A DNA stretch of 64,000 nucleotides from Modestobacter caceresii (GCF_000761485.1 NZ_JPMX01000006.1:1-64000); one strand, 5' to 3'; shown: positions 18,665 through 27,856, counted from the stretch's first letter. Notes: generated from the letters alone by a model not told the origin. Translations and numbers: made by a program.

Positions 18665-19510
18665 TCAGGATGTCGACACGGGCGTCGGGCCGTCTTGGAC
18701 GAATCCGAGCTCCGCAGCCAGCCACCGGGTCGGCGGGAGGCCGCTGAACGCCCGCCACTCGCGGGTCAGGTGCGCCTGGTCGGCGAAGCCGGTGGCGGCG
18801 GCCAGCCCGGCGAGGTCCAGCGGCCGGCCCGCCACAGCTCGAGCCTGGAGCAGCGAGCGCGCGCGGGAGAACCGGACGACGCGGGCCGCCTCCTTCGGGG
18901 TCAGGCCGGTCTCGGTGCGGAACCGGGCGAGCAGGTGCCGCTCCGACCAGCCCACCCGCCCGGCGACGTCGGCGACCCGGAGCCGCCCACCGGAGGCGAG
19001 GGTCAGCCGCCAGGCCTCGGTGACCTCGGGCGCGGGTCCGGCCCCCGTCCGCACCCGACGCAGCAGCACGTCCTCCACGGCGGCGAACCGGCCCGCCCAG
19101 TCCGGCGCGGACCGCACCCGCTCGGTCAGCTCCGCGCCGTCGGCCCCGAGCACGTCGGCGACCGGGCAGTCGAGGGAGGCCAGCTCTCCGGCCGGCAGGC
19201 CGAGGAGCGCCCGGGCGCCCAGCGGGGTGAGCGCCAGCTGGAGGCCGGTCTGCCGCCCGGTCTGGGTGATCAGCGCCGGGCGGGTGTGCAGCCCACCGAG
19301 CAGCGCGTCGTACCGGCCCGGCGCCTGCTGGGGATCGGGGTGCGCGACGAGCACGAGCGGCTCGTCGACGGTGACGACGAAGGTGAGGAAGGGGGAGGGC
19401 AGCCCCCGGTGCACCCCCGAGGCGGACCCGCCGTACCGGTAGCCCACCGCACTCGGGACGAACGGGCGCAGCGCCGGGTGCGGGCGGACGTGCACCCACT
19501 CGTCGGACAC
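18665..19510 (-). CDS. AraC family transcriptional regulator
   Basis: 281 residues from GTG at 19510, giving the family-like N-terminus SDEWVHVRPHPALRPFV; a start at 19564 would add unrelated residues. The N-terminal half is a sensing domain; the C-terminal AraC double helix-turn-helix runs from about residue 185 (VADVAGRVGWSERHLLARFRTETGLTPKEAARVVRF, then LAAATGFADQAHLTREWRAFSGLPPTRW). It probably controls the adjacent VOC gene. The 115 bases to the divergent phosphatase gene should contain both promoters. Confidence 0.9.
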   Translation of the reverse strand: MSDEWVHVRPHPALRPFVPSAVGYRYGGSASGVHRGLPSPFLTFVVTVDEPLVLVAHPDPQQAPGRYDALLGGLHTRPALITQTGRQTGLQLALTPLGARALLGLPAGELASLDCPVADVLGADGAELTERVRSAPDWAGRFAAVEDVLLRRVRTGAGPAPEVTEAWRLTLASGGRLRVADVAGRVGWSERHLLARFRTETGLTPKEAARVVRFSRARSLLQARAVAGRPLDLAGLAAATGFADQAHLTREWRAFSGLPPTRWLAAELGFVQDGPTPVSTS

Positions 19511-19625
19511 CGCACCAGGATGGCCGTCGCGATCCGGCACGTCACCTCTCGCGGCACCGGCCACCGGTCGTCGTCCCTGCTGTGTTCAATGGTGCCGTGC
19601 ACCCCGGAGACCCGACGGCTCGTCC

Positions 19626-21446
19626 GTGCCCCACCCGGTGACCGCTGCGGAGAGCGCCGGTACCCGGGCGAGGGTGGCCGCGGTACGCGCCACCGAGCTG
19701 CTCGACGCGGCCGCCGAGGAGTCCTTCGACCGGCTGACCGCCCTCGCCCGGCGGTTGACCGGGGCACCGGTGGCCTTGCTCACCGTCGTCGACGACCAGC
19801 GGTCCTACTGGCTGAGCCGCCAGGGCACGGAGCCGGGTGGCCCGGTGCAGAGCACCCTCGAGGAGTCCTTCTGCCAGTACGTGCTGGGCGGGGAGCCCCT
19901 GGTCCTGGACGACGTGACCGCCGACGAGCGGACGAAGCGGAACCCACATGTCGACGAGCTGGGCGTCCGCGCCTGGGCCGGTTTCCCGGTGCACACCCCC
20001 GACGGGGAGGTGCTGGGCAGTTTCTGCGTGGTCGACACCGCCGCCCACGAGTGGACCGCGGGCGACATCGAGCTGCTGGAGGACCTCGCGGCCATCGCCT
20101 CGCGGGAGGTCGCGCTCCGGGTGTCCAGCGCCCGCGCCGAGCAGGCCCGCGCCGAGGCCCGGGCGGAAGCGGACCGGGCCGCGCTGCTGGCCCGCATCGG
20201 CGAGCTGCTCACCGCGGGCCTGGAGCCGGCGGGCGTGTGGCAGGCGATCGCCCGGCTGGCCGTCCCGGCCCTCGGCGACTTCGCCTACGTCTGCACCGTG
20301 GAGCGCGATGGCAGTCTCGCCCCGGTGGCCGTCCGCCACGTCGACCCCGCGCGGCTCGCCGACCTGGAGGAGTGGGTGCACGGCGCCGGACGTCGGGTGG
20401 GGGAGTCCTCGGGGCCGGGTCGCGTCGCCGCCACCGGCCGGGTGGAGCTGATCGACGTCCCGACCGTCACCGACCTGACCTCCGCCCAGCAGGCCGCCGC
20501 CGCCCGGCTCGGGGTGCGCAGCGCGCTCATCGCGCCGTTGACCAGCCGTGGTGCCGTACTGGCCGTCCTGGCGGTGGCCAGGACCGGGGCAGCGGTGCCC
20601 TACACCGCGGTCGAGCAGGAACTGGTCACCGCGATGGCCGACCGGGCCGCACTCGTGGTGGACAACGCCCTCGCCTACGCCTGGCAGCGCTCGGTGTCCG
20701 AGACGATGCAGCGGGCGCTGCTGCCACCGGTGCTGCCCCGGCCCGCCCACCTGCAGCTGTCCGCCCGGTACCAGCCCGCCGGCGACGCCCAGCTGGTCGG
20801 CGGCGACTGGTACGACGCCTTCCTGGACGCGCGCGGCACCACCAGCCTGGTCATCGGCGACGTCGCCGGCCACGACATCGACGCGGCGGCCACCATGGGG
20901 CAGCTGCGCACGATGCTGCGGATGGCCGGCCACGACGGCACGGCCTCCTCCGGCGCCGTGCTGACCGCCGTGGACGCCGCCTGCGACACCCTGGAGCACG
21001 GGGTGTTCGCCACCGCCCTGGTCGCCCAGATCGACGGCGACCCCGCGGCCGCACCGGGTGGGGCCCGGGCCATCCGCTGGTCCTCGGCCGGGCACCCGCC
21101 GCCGCTGCTGCTGCACGCCGACGGCCGCGTCGACGTCCTCACCGACCCGGTGGGGCTGCCGCTGGGCGTGCTGCCCGACCAGCCGCGTCCGGAGCACCGG
21201 TGTGCGCTGCCGGCCGGGTCCACGCTGCTGCTCTACACCGACGGCCTGATCGAGAACGGCGCCGGCCCCGCCGGCGCCCGGGACCTCGACCAGGGTCTGG
21301 AGCGTCTGGTCGAGGCGCTCACCGACGCCGCCGCCCTGGGGCTGGACGAGCTCTGCGACCGGGTGGTCGGGACGCTGCTGCCCGCCGCCGGGGCCGACGA
21401 CGACGTCGCCCTCATCGCCATCCGGGTCGGCGCCGCGCCGCCCTAG
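19626..21446 (+). CDS. GAF-GAF-SpoIIE phosphatase (PP2C-type)
   Basis: 606 residues. GAF 1 is at about 25-160 (with FCQYVLGGEPLVLDDV and GFPVHTPDGEVLGSFCVVD), a short coiled coil of Ala/Glu/Arg at about 160-185, GAF 2 at about 190-345, and the SpoIIE/PP2C phosphatase at about 370-603 with GGDWYDAF, VIGDVAGHDIDAAATMGQLR, SAGHPPPLLL, LYTDGLIE and DDDVALIAIR. Such proteins dephosphorylate anti-anti-sigma factors in response to small molecules. No RsbW-type kinase or STAS partner lies nearby. The GTG start lacks a clear ribosome site. Confidence 0.92.
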   Translation: MPHPVTAAESAGTRARVAAVRATELLDAAAEESFDRLTALARRLTGAPVALLTVVDDQRSYWLSRQGTEPGGPVQSTLEESFCQYVLGGEPLVLDDVTADERTKRNPHVDELGVRAWAGFPVHTPDGEVLGSFCVVDTAAHEWTAGDIELLEDLAAIASREVALRVSSARAEQARAEARAEADRAALLARIGELLTAGLEPAGVWQAIARLAVPALGDFAYVCTVERDGSLAPVAVRHVDPARLADLEEWVHGAGRRVGESSGPGRVAATGRVELIDVPTVTDLTSAQQAAAARLGVRSALIAPLTSRGAVLAVLAVARTGAAVPYTAVEQELVTAMADRAALVVDNALAYAWQRSVSETMQRALLPPVLPRPAHLQLSARYQPAGDAQLVGGDWYDAFLDARGTTSLVIGDVAGHDIDAAATMGQLRTMLRMAGHDGTASSGAVLTAVDAACDTLEHGVFATALVAQIDGDPAAAPGGARAIRWSSAGHPPPLLLHADGRVDVLTDPVGLPLGVLPDQPRPEHRCALPAGSTLLLYTDGLIENGAGPAGARDLDQGLERLVEALTDAAALGLDELCDRVVGTLLPAAGADDDVALIAIRVGAAPP

Positions 21447-21451
21447 GAGCC

Positions 21452-23179
21452 CTAGGAGTCGACCCGGGCGGTCTCCCGGCGCATCCGCAGCCCATGCAGG
21501 AGCAGGCCGGCGGCGAGCACCGCCCCGACGCCCTCGCCTGCGCGCAGCCGCAGGTCCAGCAGCGGCTCGCAGCCGAGGGCCTGCAGGACGGCGTCGCTGC
21601 CGCGCTCCCGGCTCCGCTGCCCGGCCACCAGCGCCGACTGCGCTGCGGGCTCCAGCAGCACGGCGACCAGCGCCGCGACCGCGGTGGCGAAACCGTCGAG
21701 GACGACGACCGCCCCGGCCTCCGCCGACCCCAGCACCACCCCGGCGAGCACGGCGAGCTCGGGTCCGCCCAGCTCGGCCAGCGCCGTCAGCGGGTCCAGG
21801 TCGGTGCCGGCCCGGGTCAGCGCCGCCGCGACGACGTCCCGCTTGCGCTCGACCATGGCCGCGTCCGCGCCGGACCCGAGCCCGGCCACCACGGCTGGTT
21901 CCACGTGCAACAGCGCGGCGGCCAGTGCGGCGGCGACCGTGGTGTTGCCGACGCCGACCTCACCGAGGGCCACCAGCCCCGCCCGGCCGTGCTCGACGCC
22001 CAGTGCCCGGCCGGCCGCCAGCAGCGCAGCGGCGTCCGCCGCGGTCATCGCCGGCTCGGTCACCAGGTCCCCGCGGACTCCCGACGGCCGGGCCACGACC
22101 GCACCGGGCACCGGCGGGCCGGTGACCCCGGCGTCCACCACGACCAGGTCCAGCCCCGCCGACCGGGCGGCGGTCGCCCCCATCGCCACCCCGGCGACCG
22201 CGGCGGTGACGACGTCCCGGGTGGCCGAGGCCGGGTAGGCCGAGACGCGGTGCGCGGTGACCGGGTGGTCGGCGGCGGCGAGCACTAGCACACCACCGGT
22301 CAGACCTCCCCGGCCCAGCGCCACCGCCCGGGCGACCGCGCCGTCCAGCACGCCGAGCGACCCCGGCGGGGTGAGCAGCCGGTCGGCGTCGTCCCGGGCG
22401 CCGACCACCTGCTCGGGCACCGGGCTGCGCAGCCGGGACGGCGGTGGTGCGGGCGCGGCCTCCTCCGCCGGCCACCGGTCGGCCAGGACGACGTCGGAGA
22501 GCGGCTGCCGGCGCGACCAGGCGGCCCGCTCCAGACCCGGCGCCGGCGGGCGCTCGTCGGGCCAGCCCAGGCACAGCCAGCCCAGCGTGACCACCCCGTC
22601 GGGCAGGCCGAGCAGCGCGGCGAGCTCCTCGGGGCGGAACAGCGTCACCCAGCCGACGCCCAGGCCCTCCGCCCGGGCGGCCAGCCACAGGTTCTGGACG
22701 GCGGTGGCGCAGCTCCACAGGTCGGCGTCGGGGAAGGTCGCCCGGCCCAGCACGCCGGCCGCGGGCGCCCGCCGGTCGCAGCAGACGACGACGCCCAGCG
22801 GCGCCTCCCGCACACCGGCCAGCTGCAGGTCCAGCAGCCGGGCGGCGGCGTCGGGGTCGAGCTGGGCGGCCTGGCGCAGCCGCTCGCGGTCGGTGAGGAC
22901 GGCGGCGGTGTCCCGGATGCCGGCGTCCCGGACGACGACGAAGCGCCACGGCTGGCTGTGCCCCACCGACGGCGCCTGGTGCGCGGCCGTGAGCACCCGG
23001 GTGAGCACCTCGTCGGGCACCGGGTCCGGGCGGTAGCGGCGGACGTCGCGGCGGGCCTCGACCGTGCGGTACAGCCCGGCCCGGTCGGCGTCCGGCAGCG
23101 CCCAGCCGGCGGGGTCGGCGGCGCGCTCGGTGGCCGCGGTGCCGTCGCCGATCAGCGGCACCGGCCGCGGGTACGTCAT
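21452..23179 (-). CDS. cobT: BluB-CobT fusion: DMB synthase and nicotinate-nucleotide DMB phosphoribosyltransferase
   Basis: 575 residues from ATG at 23179. Residues about 25-235 are a BluB nitroreductase-fold domain (LYRTVEARRDVRRY, APSVGHSQPWRFVVV, GLGVGWVTLF), which makes 5,6-dimethylbenzimidazole (DMB) from reduced FMN. Residues about 250-570 are CobT, with GVLVLAAADHPVTAH, GEVGVGNTT and RAGEGVGA, the last holding the catalytic Glu. The pair makes and activates the lower ligand of vitamin B12. A BluB/CobT2 fusion is known in Propionibacterium freudenreichii. The start overlaps the hydrolase stop by 4 bases. Other cobalamin genes are not in the window. Confidence 0.92.
   Translation of the reverse strand: MTYPRPVPLIGDGTAATERAADPAGWALPDADRAGLYRTVEARRDVRRYRPDPVPDEVLTRVLTAAHQAPSVGHSQPWRFVVVRDAGIRDTAAVLTDRERLRQAAQLDPDAAARLLDLQLAGVREAPLGVVVCCDRRAPAAGVLGRATFPDADLWSCATAVQNLWLAARAEGLGVGWVTLFRPEELAALLGLPDGVVTLGWLCLGWPDERPPAPGLERAAWSRRQPLSDVVLADRWPAEEAAPAPPPSRLRSPVPEQVVGARDDADRLLTPPGSLGVLDGAVARAVALGRGGLTGGVLVLAAADHPVTAHRVSAYPASATRDVVTAAVAGVAMGATAARSAGLDLVVVDAGVTGPPVPGAVVARPSGVRGDLVTEPAMTAADAAALLAAGRALGVEHGRAGLVALGEVGVGNTTVAAALAAALLHVEPAVVAGLGSGADAAMVERKRDVVAAALTRAGTDLDPLTALAELGGPELAVLAGVVLGSAEAGAVVVLDGFATAVAALVAVLLEPAAQSALVAGQRSRERGSDAVLQALGCEPLLDLRLRAGEGVGAVLAAGLLLHGLRMRRETARVDS
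21898..21911. other. near-match to parS (one mismatch)
   Basis: GTTCCACGTGCAAC, inside the CobT half of the fusion gene, differs from the perfect palindrome by one base. The same variant occurs at 12993-13006 inside the DUF559 gene. Weak ParB sites with one mismatch are known in other species, but both may be codon coincidence. Confidence 0.3.
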
Positions 23180-24018
23180 CCCTCCACCTGCCGCAGGAAC
23201 CGGCGGACCGTCTCCAGGAAGACCTCGGGCTGCTCGGAGTGCACCCAGTGCCCGGCGTTCTTCACCCGCACCAGCCGGGTCGTCGGGAACAGCTCGTCCA
23301 TCCGCGGCCGGTCGCTGTCGAGGACGTAGGTGGAGTTGGCCCCGGCGATCCAGAGGACCGGACCCTCGTAGCTGGCCCCCGGCGGTGGGTCGGGGAACCG
23401 GCGCAGCTCGCCCAGGTCGCGGGCCAGGGTCTCCAGGTTCAGCCGCCAGCGCCAGCCGTCGCCCTCCCCGACGCCGTCCCGGACCAGGCTCTGCAGCAGG
23501 AACGACCGCACCATCGTGCTGGGGACGGCGGCGCGCAGCGCCTCGTCGGCGTCCTCCCGGGTCTCCAGCCGGTCGAGGTCCATGCCCTGCATCGCGGTGA
23601 TGAACGCGGCGAACGGGGAGGCCTCCTCGTCGGGGTCCTCGGTTCGGCCGCCGGACTCGGGGTAGTCGGTCGGGGCGATGTCGACGACGACGAGGGCGCG
23701 CAGCAGCTCGGGACGGCGCAGCGCCAGCTGCATCGCCACCTTGCCGCCCATCGAGTGCCCGACCAGCGTCACCGGCTCGCCCAGCTGGGCCAGCTCGGCG
23801 GCGACGAACTCGGCCATGTCGACGTAGTCGACCCGGTCGGTCCACGGGGAGTGCCCGTGGTTGGGCAGGTCGAGCAGGGTGACCCGGTGTCCGTCGGCGG
23901 CCAGCGCCTTGGCGATCGTCGTCCAGTTGCGGCCCTGGCCGAACAGTCCGTGCACGAAGACCACGCGGGGCCCGGTGTCGCCGAGCGTGCGGGCCGACAG
24001 GCGGATGTCCTCGGTCAT
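23176..24018 (-). CDS. alpha/beta fold hydrolase
   Basis: 280 residues from ATG at 24018. VVFVHGLFGQGRNW holds the oxyanion loop, GHSMGGKVAMQLAL the nucleophile Ser, and AGHWVHSEQP the catalytic His, with an Asp expected in the strand before it. The sequence resembles the YbfF-type esterase group. The stop overlaps the bluB-cobT start by 4 bases, so it is cotranscribed with the B12 lower-ligand gene. Whether it acts in cobamide metabolism is not known. Confidence 0.88.
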   Translation of the reverse strand: MTEDIRLSARTLGDTGPRVVFVHGLFGQGRNWTTIAKALAADGHRVTLLDLPNHGHSPWTDRVDYVDMAEFVAAELAQLGEPVTLVGHSMGGKVAMQLALRRPELLRALVVVDIAPTDYPESGGRTEDPDEEASPFAAFITAMQGMDLDRLETREDADEALRAAVPSTMVRSFLLQSLVRDGVGEGDGWRWRLNLETLARDLGELRRFPDPPPGASYEGPVLWIAGANSTYVLDSDRPRMDELFPTTRLVRVKNAGHWVHSEQPEVFLETVRRFLRQVEG

Positions 24019-24109
24019 GCGCTGATCGCAGCACATGTCGCTGCGCCTGGCTGTCGGTGGGCGCCCGTAGCGTCGGGTGGACCGGTCGTCGACCCCCAGG
24101 AGAACACCC

Positions 24110-25906
24110 GTGCCCGGACGCCGACGGCGCTCCACCAGCTCGACCCGCAGCACCACGACGACCACCCGGACGGCGGCGCCGCGGAAGGCAGCCGCGAAGA
24201 AGGCTGCCCCCCGGAAGGCTGCCCCGAAGACCGCACAGAAGGCCGGGAGCGAGCTGCCGGTCGCCGGGCCGGGGGAGCGGGTCTGGGTGCTCGCCGTCCC
24301 GTTCCGCGCCCCGGCACCGGGGGCCAGCTGGCACGCCGGCCTGTCCGCGCACGTGTACGTGGGCGCAACCCTGCCCGCGGCGCTGGCGCCCTACGACCCG
24401 CCGCCGTACAGCCTGGAGCGGTTCCTCGAGGACGAGCTGAACGCCGAGCCCCGCCCGGTGCCGACCGGCCGCCCCATGTCCCCGCGGCCGGAGCAGGTCA
24501 CCGGTGCGGCGGTCATCGCCGCGCACGAGGCCGCGGGCGGGCGGATGTTCCTGCTCGGCGACGACCCGGGCGTGGGCAAGACCGGCACCGCCGTCCTCGC
24601 GATCCAGCAGATCGCCGCCCGACGGCCGGTGCGCACCGTGCTCGTGGTCGCCGACCGGCCGGCCGCCATCACGGTGCCGCACTGGGCCCGCTCGATCGCG
24701 GCCTTCGGGGGCACCGCAGCTGAGGGGCAGGGCCTGCGCTGGTGCGTGACCACCTGGGACCGGCTGGGCAAGGTCGCCGGGCTGACGAAGGCCACCGGGC
24801 AGCGGTTCGACGTCGTGGTCGCCGACGAGGCGCACATGGTCCGGCACACCACCACGCAGCGGTGGAAGCACTGGCGGTCGGTGTCCGGCGCCGGCCGGGT
24901 CAAGGACGCCCCCTACGTGCTGCTGGCGACCGCGACCCCGGCGCACACCCCGCTGGAGCTGCCCTACCTCGCGCCGCACTTCGCCGCGGTGCACGGCGAG
25001 CCCCTGAAGGACTGGAACGACCTGCCCAGCCGGCTCGCGGCGCACGGGTTCCACGTGGAACGTGCCCGGTACGGCTGGAGCTGGACCGAGGACGCCGAGG
25101 AGCGGCGGGCCGACCTGACCCGACTGCGCAGCTGGCTGGCCGACACCGACCCGCCCGCCACGCTGCACCGCCCCGCTCCGTGGGGGCCGGTCTCGGTCAC
25201 CGGCACCCCGGTCGAGCTGACCCCGGCCGAGCGCGCGCAGTACGAGGCGGAGTGGTCGGAGTTCCGCGCGGAGATGCAGCTGGCCCGCCGGAAGCGGGAG
25301 ACCGCCCGCGGCCGCGCCGCGCTGCTGCGGTTCCGGCAGAAGGCCGGGCTGATCCGCGCGCAGGCCACGGTCGACTGGGCGAAGGCTCAGGTGGAGGCCG
25401 ACCGGCAGGTCGCGGTGTCGGTGGAGTTCGTCGAGACCGCAGCCGACCCGATCCGCGAGGCGCTGCTGGACGGCGGGGTGGCCGTCGCCTCGATCTACGG
25501 TCGGGACCGCTTCGACGTGGAGGCCGAGCGGCTCCGCTTCCAGACGGGGGAGGCGCCGGTCTGCGTGTTCACGGTGACCGCGTCGATCAGCCTGCACGCC
25601 GGGGAGGTGCTGCCCGGCGGGCACACCGCGTCGACCACGCCGCGGGTCGGGCTGTTCCACCAGCCGCGGTTCTCCGGGATCGCCGCCCGCCAGGTCACCG
25701 GCCGCACGCACCGCGACCACCAGGTCTCACCGTGGCGGGTCGCGTTCGCGCAGGACACCGTGGAGGAGGACGTCGCCCGGGTGATGGTCGAGCGGCTGGC
25801 CGTCACCGGCTCGACCGCCGGCGGCGACACCGCCGGGCTGCAGCAGATCGCCGAACTGCTCGACGCCGACTGGCTGCCCACCACCTCGCTGACCGGAGCC
25901 GACTAG
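24110..25906 (+). CDS. SF2 DEAH-type helicase with histone-like basic N-terminal tail
   Basis: 598 residues from GTG at 24110, which has a CAGGAG ribosome site. Residues 1-45 are a low-complexity tail rich in Arg, Thr, then Lys-Ala-Ala-Pro repeats, like the C-terminal tails of actinobacterial HU. The motor has Walker A GDDPGVGKTG (about 150-159), DEAH (about 239) and LLATATP (about 272), and a C-terminal lobe ending with GRTHRDHQVSPWRVAF, which matches the place of helicase motif VI. Similar short SF2 proteins occur in actinophages; this could be of phage origin. A perfect parS-like site lies within codons near residue 314. The stop overlaps the convergent acetyltransferase stop. Confidence 0.8.
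   Translation: MPGRRRRSTSSTRSTTTTTRTAAPRKAAAKKAAPRKAAPKTAQKAGSELPVAGPGERVWVLAVPFRAPAPGASWHAGLSAHVYVGATLPAALAPYDPPPYSLERFLEDELNAEPRPVPTGRPMSPRPEQVTGAAVIAAHEAAGGRMFLLGDDPGVGKTGTAVLAIQQIAARRPVRTVLVVADRPAAITVPHWARSIAAFGGTAAEGQGLRWCVTTWDRLGKVAGLTKATGQRFDVVVADEAHMVRHTTTQRWKHWRSVSGAGRVKDAPYVLLATATPAHTPLELPYLAPHFAAVHGEPLKDWNDLPSRLAAHGFHVERARYGWSWTEDAEERRADLTRLRSWLADTDPPATLHRPAPWGPVSVTGTPVELTPAERAQYEAEWSEFRAEMQLARRKRETARGRAALLRFRQKAGLIRAQATVDWAKAQVEADRQVAVSVEFVETAADPIREALLDGGVAVASIYGRDRFDVEAERLRFQTGEAPVCVFTVTASISLHAGEVLPGGHTASTTPRVGLFHQPRFSGIAARQVTGRTHRDHQVSPWRVAFAQDTVEEDVARVMVERLAVTGSTAGGDTAGLQQIAELLDADWLPTTSLTGAD
25048..25061. promoter_or_regulatory. parS-like ParB binding site
   Basis: Exact 14-base palindrome GTTCCACGTGGAAC inside the helicase gene, encoding FHVER. 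Identical to the core at 1612-1625 and to the site at 51802-51815. ParB of the conserved parAB locus is expected just right of the window. Confidence 0.65.
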
Positions 25907-26349
25907 CGGGGAGCGAGCCGCATCGGCAGGTGCGGGATGCCGTCCTCGACGTAGTCCGGCCCCGAGCGGCGGAACCCGAACCGCTCGTACCAGGACTCCA
26001 GGTACGCCTGGGCGCCGATGTCGACGGTGCGGCCCTCGCACAGCTCGATGCCGCGAGCGACGAGCTGGGCCGACAGGCCCCGACCCCGGGCGCCCTCCGC
26101 CGTCGCGACCCGGCCGATCGCGCGGTCCTCGCCGTTGCTCAGCACCCGGATCGTGGACAGCACCGTGCCGTCGTCCGCCTCGTGCCAGAGGTGCACGGTG
26201 GTCGGCTCGGCATCCCGGCCGTCCAGCTCCGGGTACGGGCAGGCCTGCTCCACGACGAAGACGTCGACCCGGAGCCGCAGGATCCCGTAGAGCTCGGCCG
26301 GGGTCAGCTCGGCGAAGGCCGCCTCGCGCAGGGCGGGTGCATCGGTCAC
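25903..26349 (-). CDS. GNAT family N-acetyltransferase, ElaA type
   Basis: 148 residues from GTG at 26349. FAELTPAELYGILRLRVDVFVVEQACPYPELDGRD is the ElaA N-terminal signature (given in shortened form: LRLRVDVFVVEQ), and IGRVATAEGARGRGLSAQLV is the acetyl-CoA binding motif A, followed by AQAYLESWYERFGFRR. The substrate of ElaA proteins is unknown. It ends on the helicase stop (shared CTAG). Confidence 0.88.
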   Translation of the reverse strand: MTDAPALREAAFAELTPAELYGILRLRVDVFVVEQACPYPELDGRDAEPTTVHLWHEADDGTVLSTIRVLSNGEDRAIGRVATAEGARGRGLSAQLVARGIELCEGRTVDIGAQAYLESWYERFGFRRSGPDYVEDGIPHLPMRLAPR

Positions 26350-26369
26350 CGGTGCATCGTCGCAAGCGG

Positions 26370-27782
26370 TCAGGACGCCGCCCGCCGCAGGTGCTCGCGG
26401 TGGGCCAGCAGCGCCCAGACGACGTGCCCGAGGTCCATCCGCTCCCCGCCGGCCGGCCAGGCGCCCGGTAGCGCGGCGTCCGGCACCAGGGTCAGCAGCG
26501 GCCGCGGCGACGTGGCCTCCCTCGCGGGCAGACCGACGGCGAAGGCCGGGTCGGCCGGACCCCAGACCCGCTGCCCGGCCCGGTCGTGGGCCACGAGCTC
26601 CCGGCTCCGGCGGTCCAGCACCAGGTCCTCGTCGTGCACCAGGCCGTGGTCGACGTCGCAGAGCAGCACCATCGCCGACACGTCGGTGCGACCACCCAGC
26701 CGCCACGGCGTCAGGTGGTGGGCGTGCAGCCGCTCGATCCGGGTCTCGGTGCAGCCCGGCCGGGCACAGCCGCCGTCCCAGGCCAGCAGCGCCCGTCGCT
26801 GCGTCACGGTGGCCAGCCGCCGGCGCCGTCCGAGCGCGAGCGGCTGACCGTTCCGCTCGACGATCACCGTCAGCGCCGCCTCGCAGGCCATCCGCCGCAC
26901 CTGCGCCGGGGTGAGCGCCGGGCCGCCCTCCAGGTGCGCCCGCCCCGCGGCGGCGTCGTCGGCCAGGACGTCGGCGTCCACGTGCACCACCACCTCCCGG
27001 CGCGGCGGGTCGCCCGCCCGTCGCCCAGTGTCGGCGGCGACCTCGGCCAGCTGGGCCAGCGCCCGGCAGCGACGCGCGCTCATCCGTTCCCGCGGGAACG
27101 TCTCCGGGTCCGCCGGGCAGTCGGCGGCGGCAGCGGCCCGGGTCGTGGCGGCGCGTTCCCGGCGGGCGTCGCGTTCCCGGCGGGCGTCGCGCTCGGCCAG
27201 CGACTCGACCGACGCCAGCAGCGCCGCACCGGCCTCGCCGTCCATCCGGACCTGCAGCACGAGCATCCCGTCGGCGTCCCAGTGCCACTGGAAGGACCGC
27301 TTCTCCGCGACCAGCTCCTCGTCGACGGCGTCCGACCGGCGCCATGCGCGCACCACCCGCTCCACCTGGGACGCCGTGGCGTGCCGCGCCAGCTCGACCA
27401 GCTCGACCTCGGTGCCGGCGTCGGCCACCCGGCTGATCGCCCGCACCTTGGAGTACGACAACCGCCCCGCGGCGAACGCCTCCGCCGTCACCGGCAGCGA
27501 GCCCAGTGCCCGGGCGACCCGCACGTGCTCCCGCGCGGCGCCCGGGCTCATCCCGCACTGCCAGGCCAGCCAGTGCGCACAGCTCTGCACGCCGACCTCG
27601 CCCCAGCCCTCGCGGGCGTCGAACTCCGCGACCAGATGCAGCCAGGCCGCGGTCGCCGCCGCCAGCCGCACCGCCCCCGACCGGATCTCCCGGGCCAGCT
27701 CCTCGACCGACCGCTGACCCGTCAGGTCGAGCTCCGTCACGTCGAACCCAGACACGTCCTGCACCGCCACGGCTGCACCCAT
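26370..27782 (-). CDS. DUF222 / HNH endonuclease domain protein (13E12 repeat type)
   Basis: 470 residues from ATG at 27782. The N-terminal DUF222 region contains GWGEVGVQSCAHWLAWQCGMSPG and RLSYSKVRAISRVA; the C-terminal HNH domain has CARPGCTETRIERLHAHHLTPW and LLCDVDHGLVHD. Such genes are multicopy and variable in actinobacteria, including the 13E12 family of mycobacteria, and their role is unclear. An 18-base unit is repeated in tandem at 27153-27188, giving DARRERDARRER, which suggests slippage. The gene stands alone, upstream-adjacent to the divergent thiamine riboswitch. Confidence 0.88.
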   Translation of the reverse strand: MGAAVAVQDVSGFDVTELDLTGQRSVEELAREIRSGAVRLAAATAAWLHLVAEFDAREGWGEVGVQSCAHWLAWQCGMSPGAAREHVRVARALGSLPVTAEAFAAGRLSYSKVRAISRVADAGTEVELVELARHATASQVERVVRAWRRSDAVDEELVAEKRSFQWHWDADGMLVLQVRMDGEAGAALLASVESLAERDARRERDARRERAATTRAAAAADCPADPETFPRERMSARRCRALAQLAEVAADTGRRAGDPPRREVVVHVDADVLADDAAAGRAHLEGGPALTPAQVRRMACEAALTVIVERNGQPLALGRRRRLATVTQRRALLAWDGGCARPGCTETRIERLHAHHLTPWRLGGRTDVSAMVLLCDVDHGLVHDEDLVLDRRSRELVAHDRAGQRVWGPADPAFAVGLPAREATSPRPLLTLVPDAALPGAWPAGGERMDLGHVVWALLAHREHLRRAAS

Positions 27783-27856
27783 GCCGCGACGCTGGCACCC
27801 GGGTACGACAGAACCGCAGCTCAGCGACCCGTCGGTGGAAGGGCCGCCGGGAGCGG

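Noticed and set aside
23180-25720. N-terminal extension of the BluB-CobT frame to about 1422 codons
   Set aside because: It reads antisense through the hydrolase and helicase genes. The true start is the ATG at 23179 that overlaps the hydrolase stop.
24110-27782. Helicase, acetyltransferase and HNH genes as a defence island
   Set aside because: They are on different strands in convergent order, without shared operon, methylase, toxin or mobile marks. Each is of a type found singly in actinobacteria.
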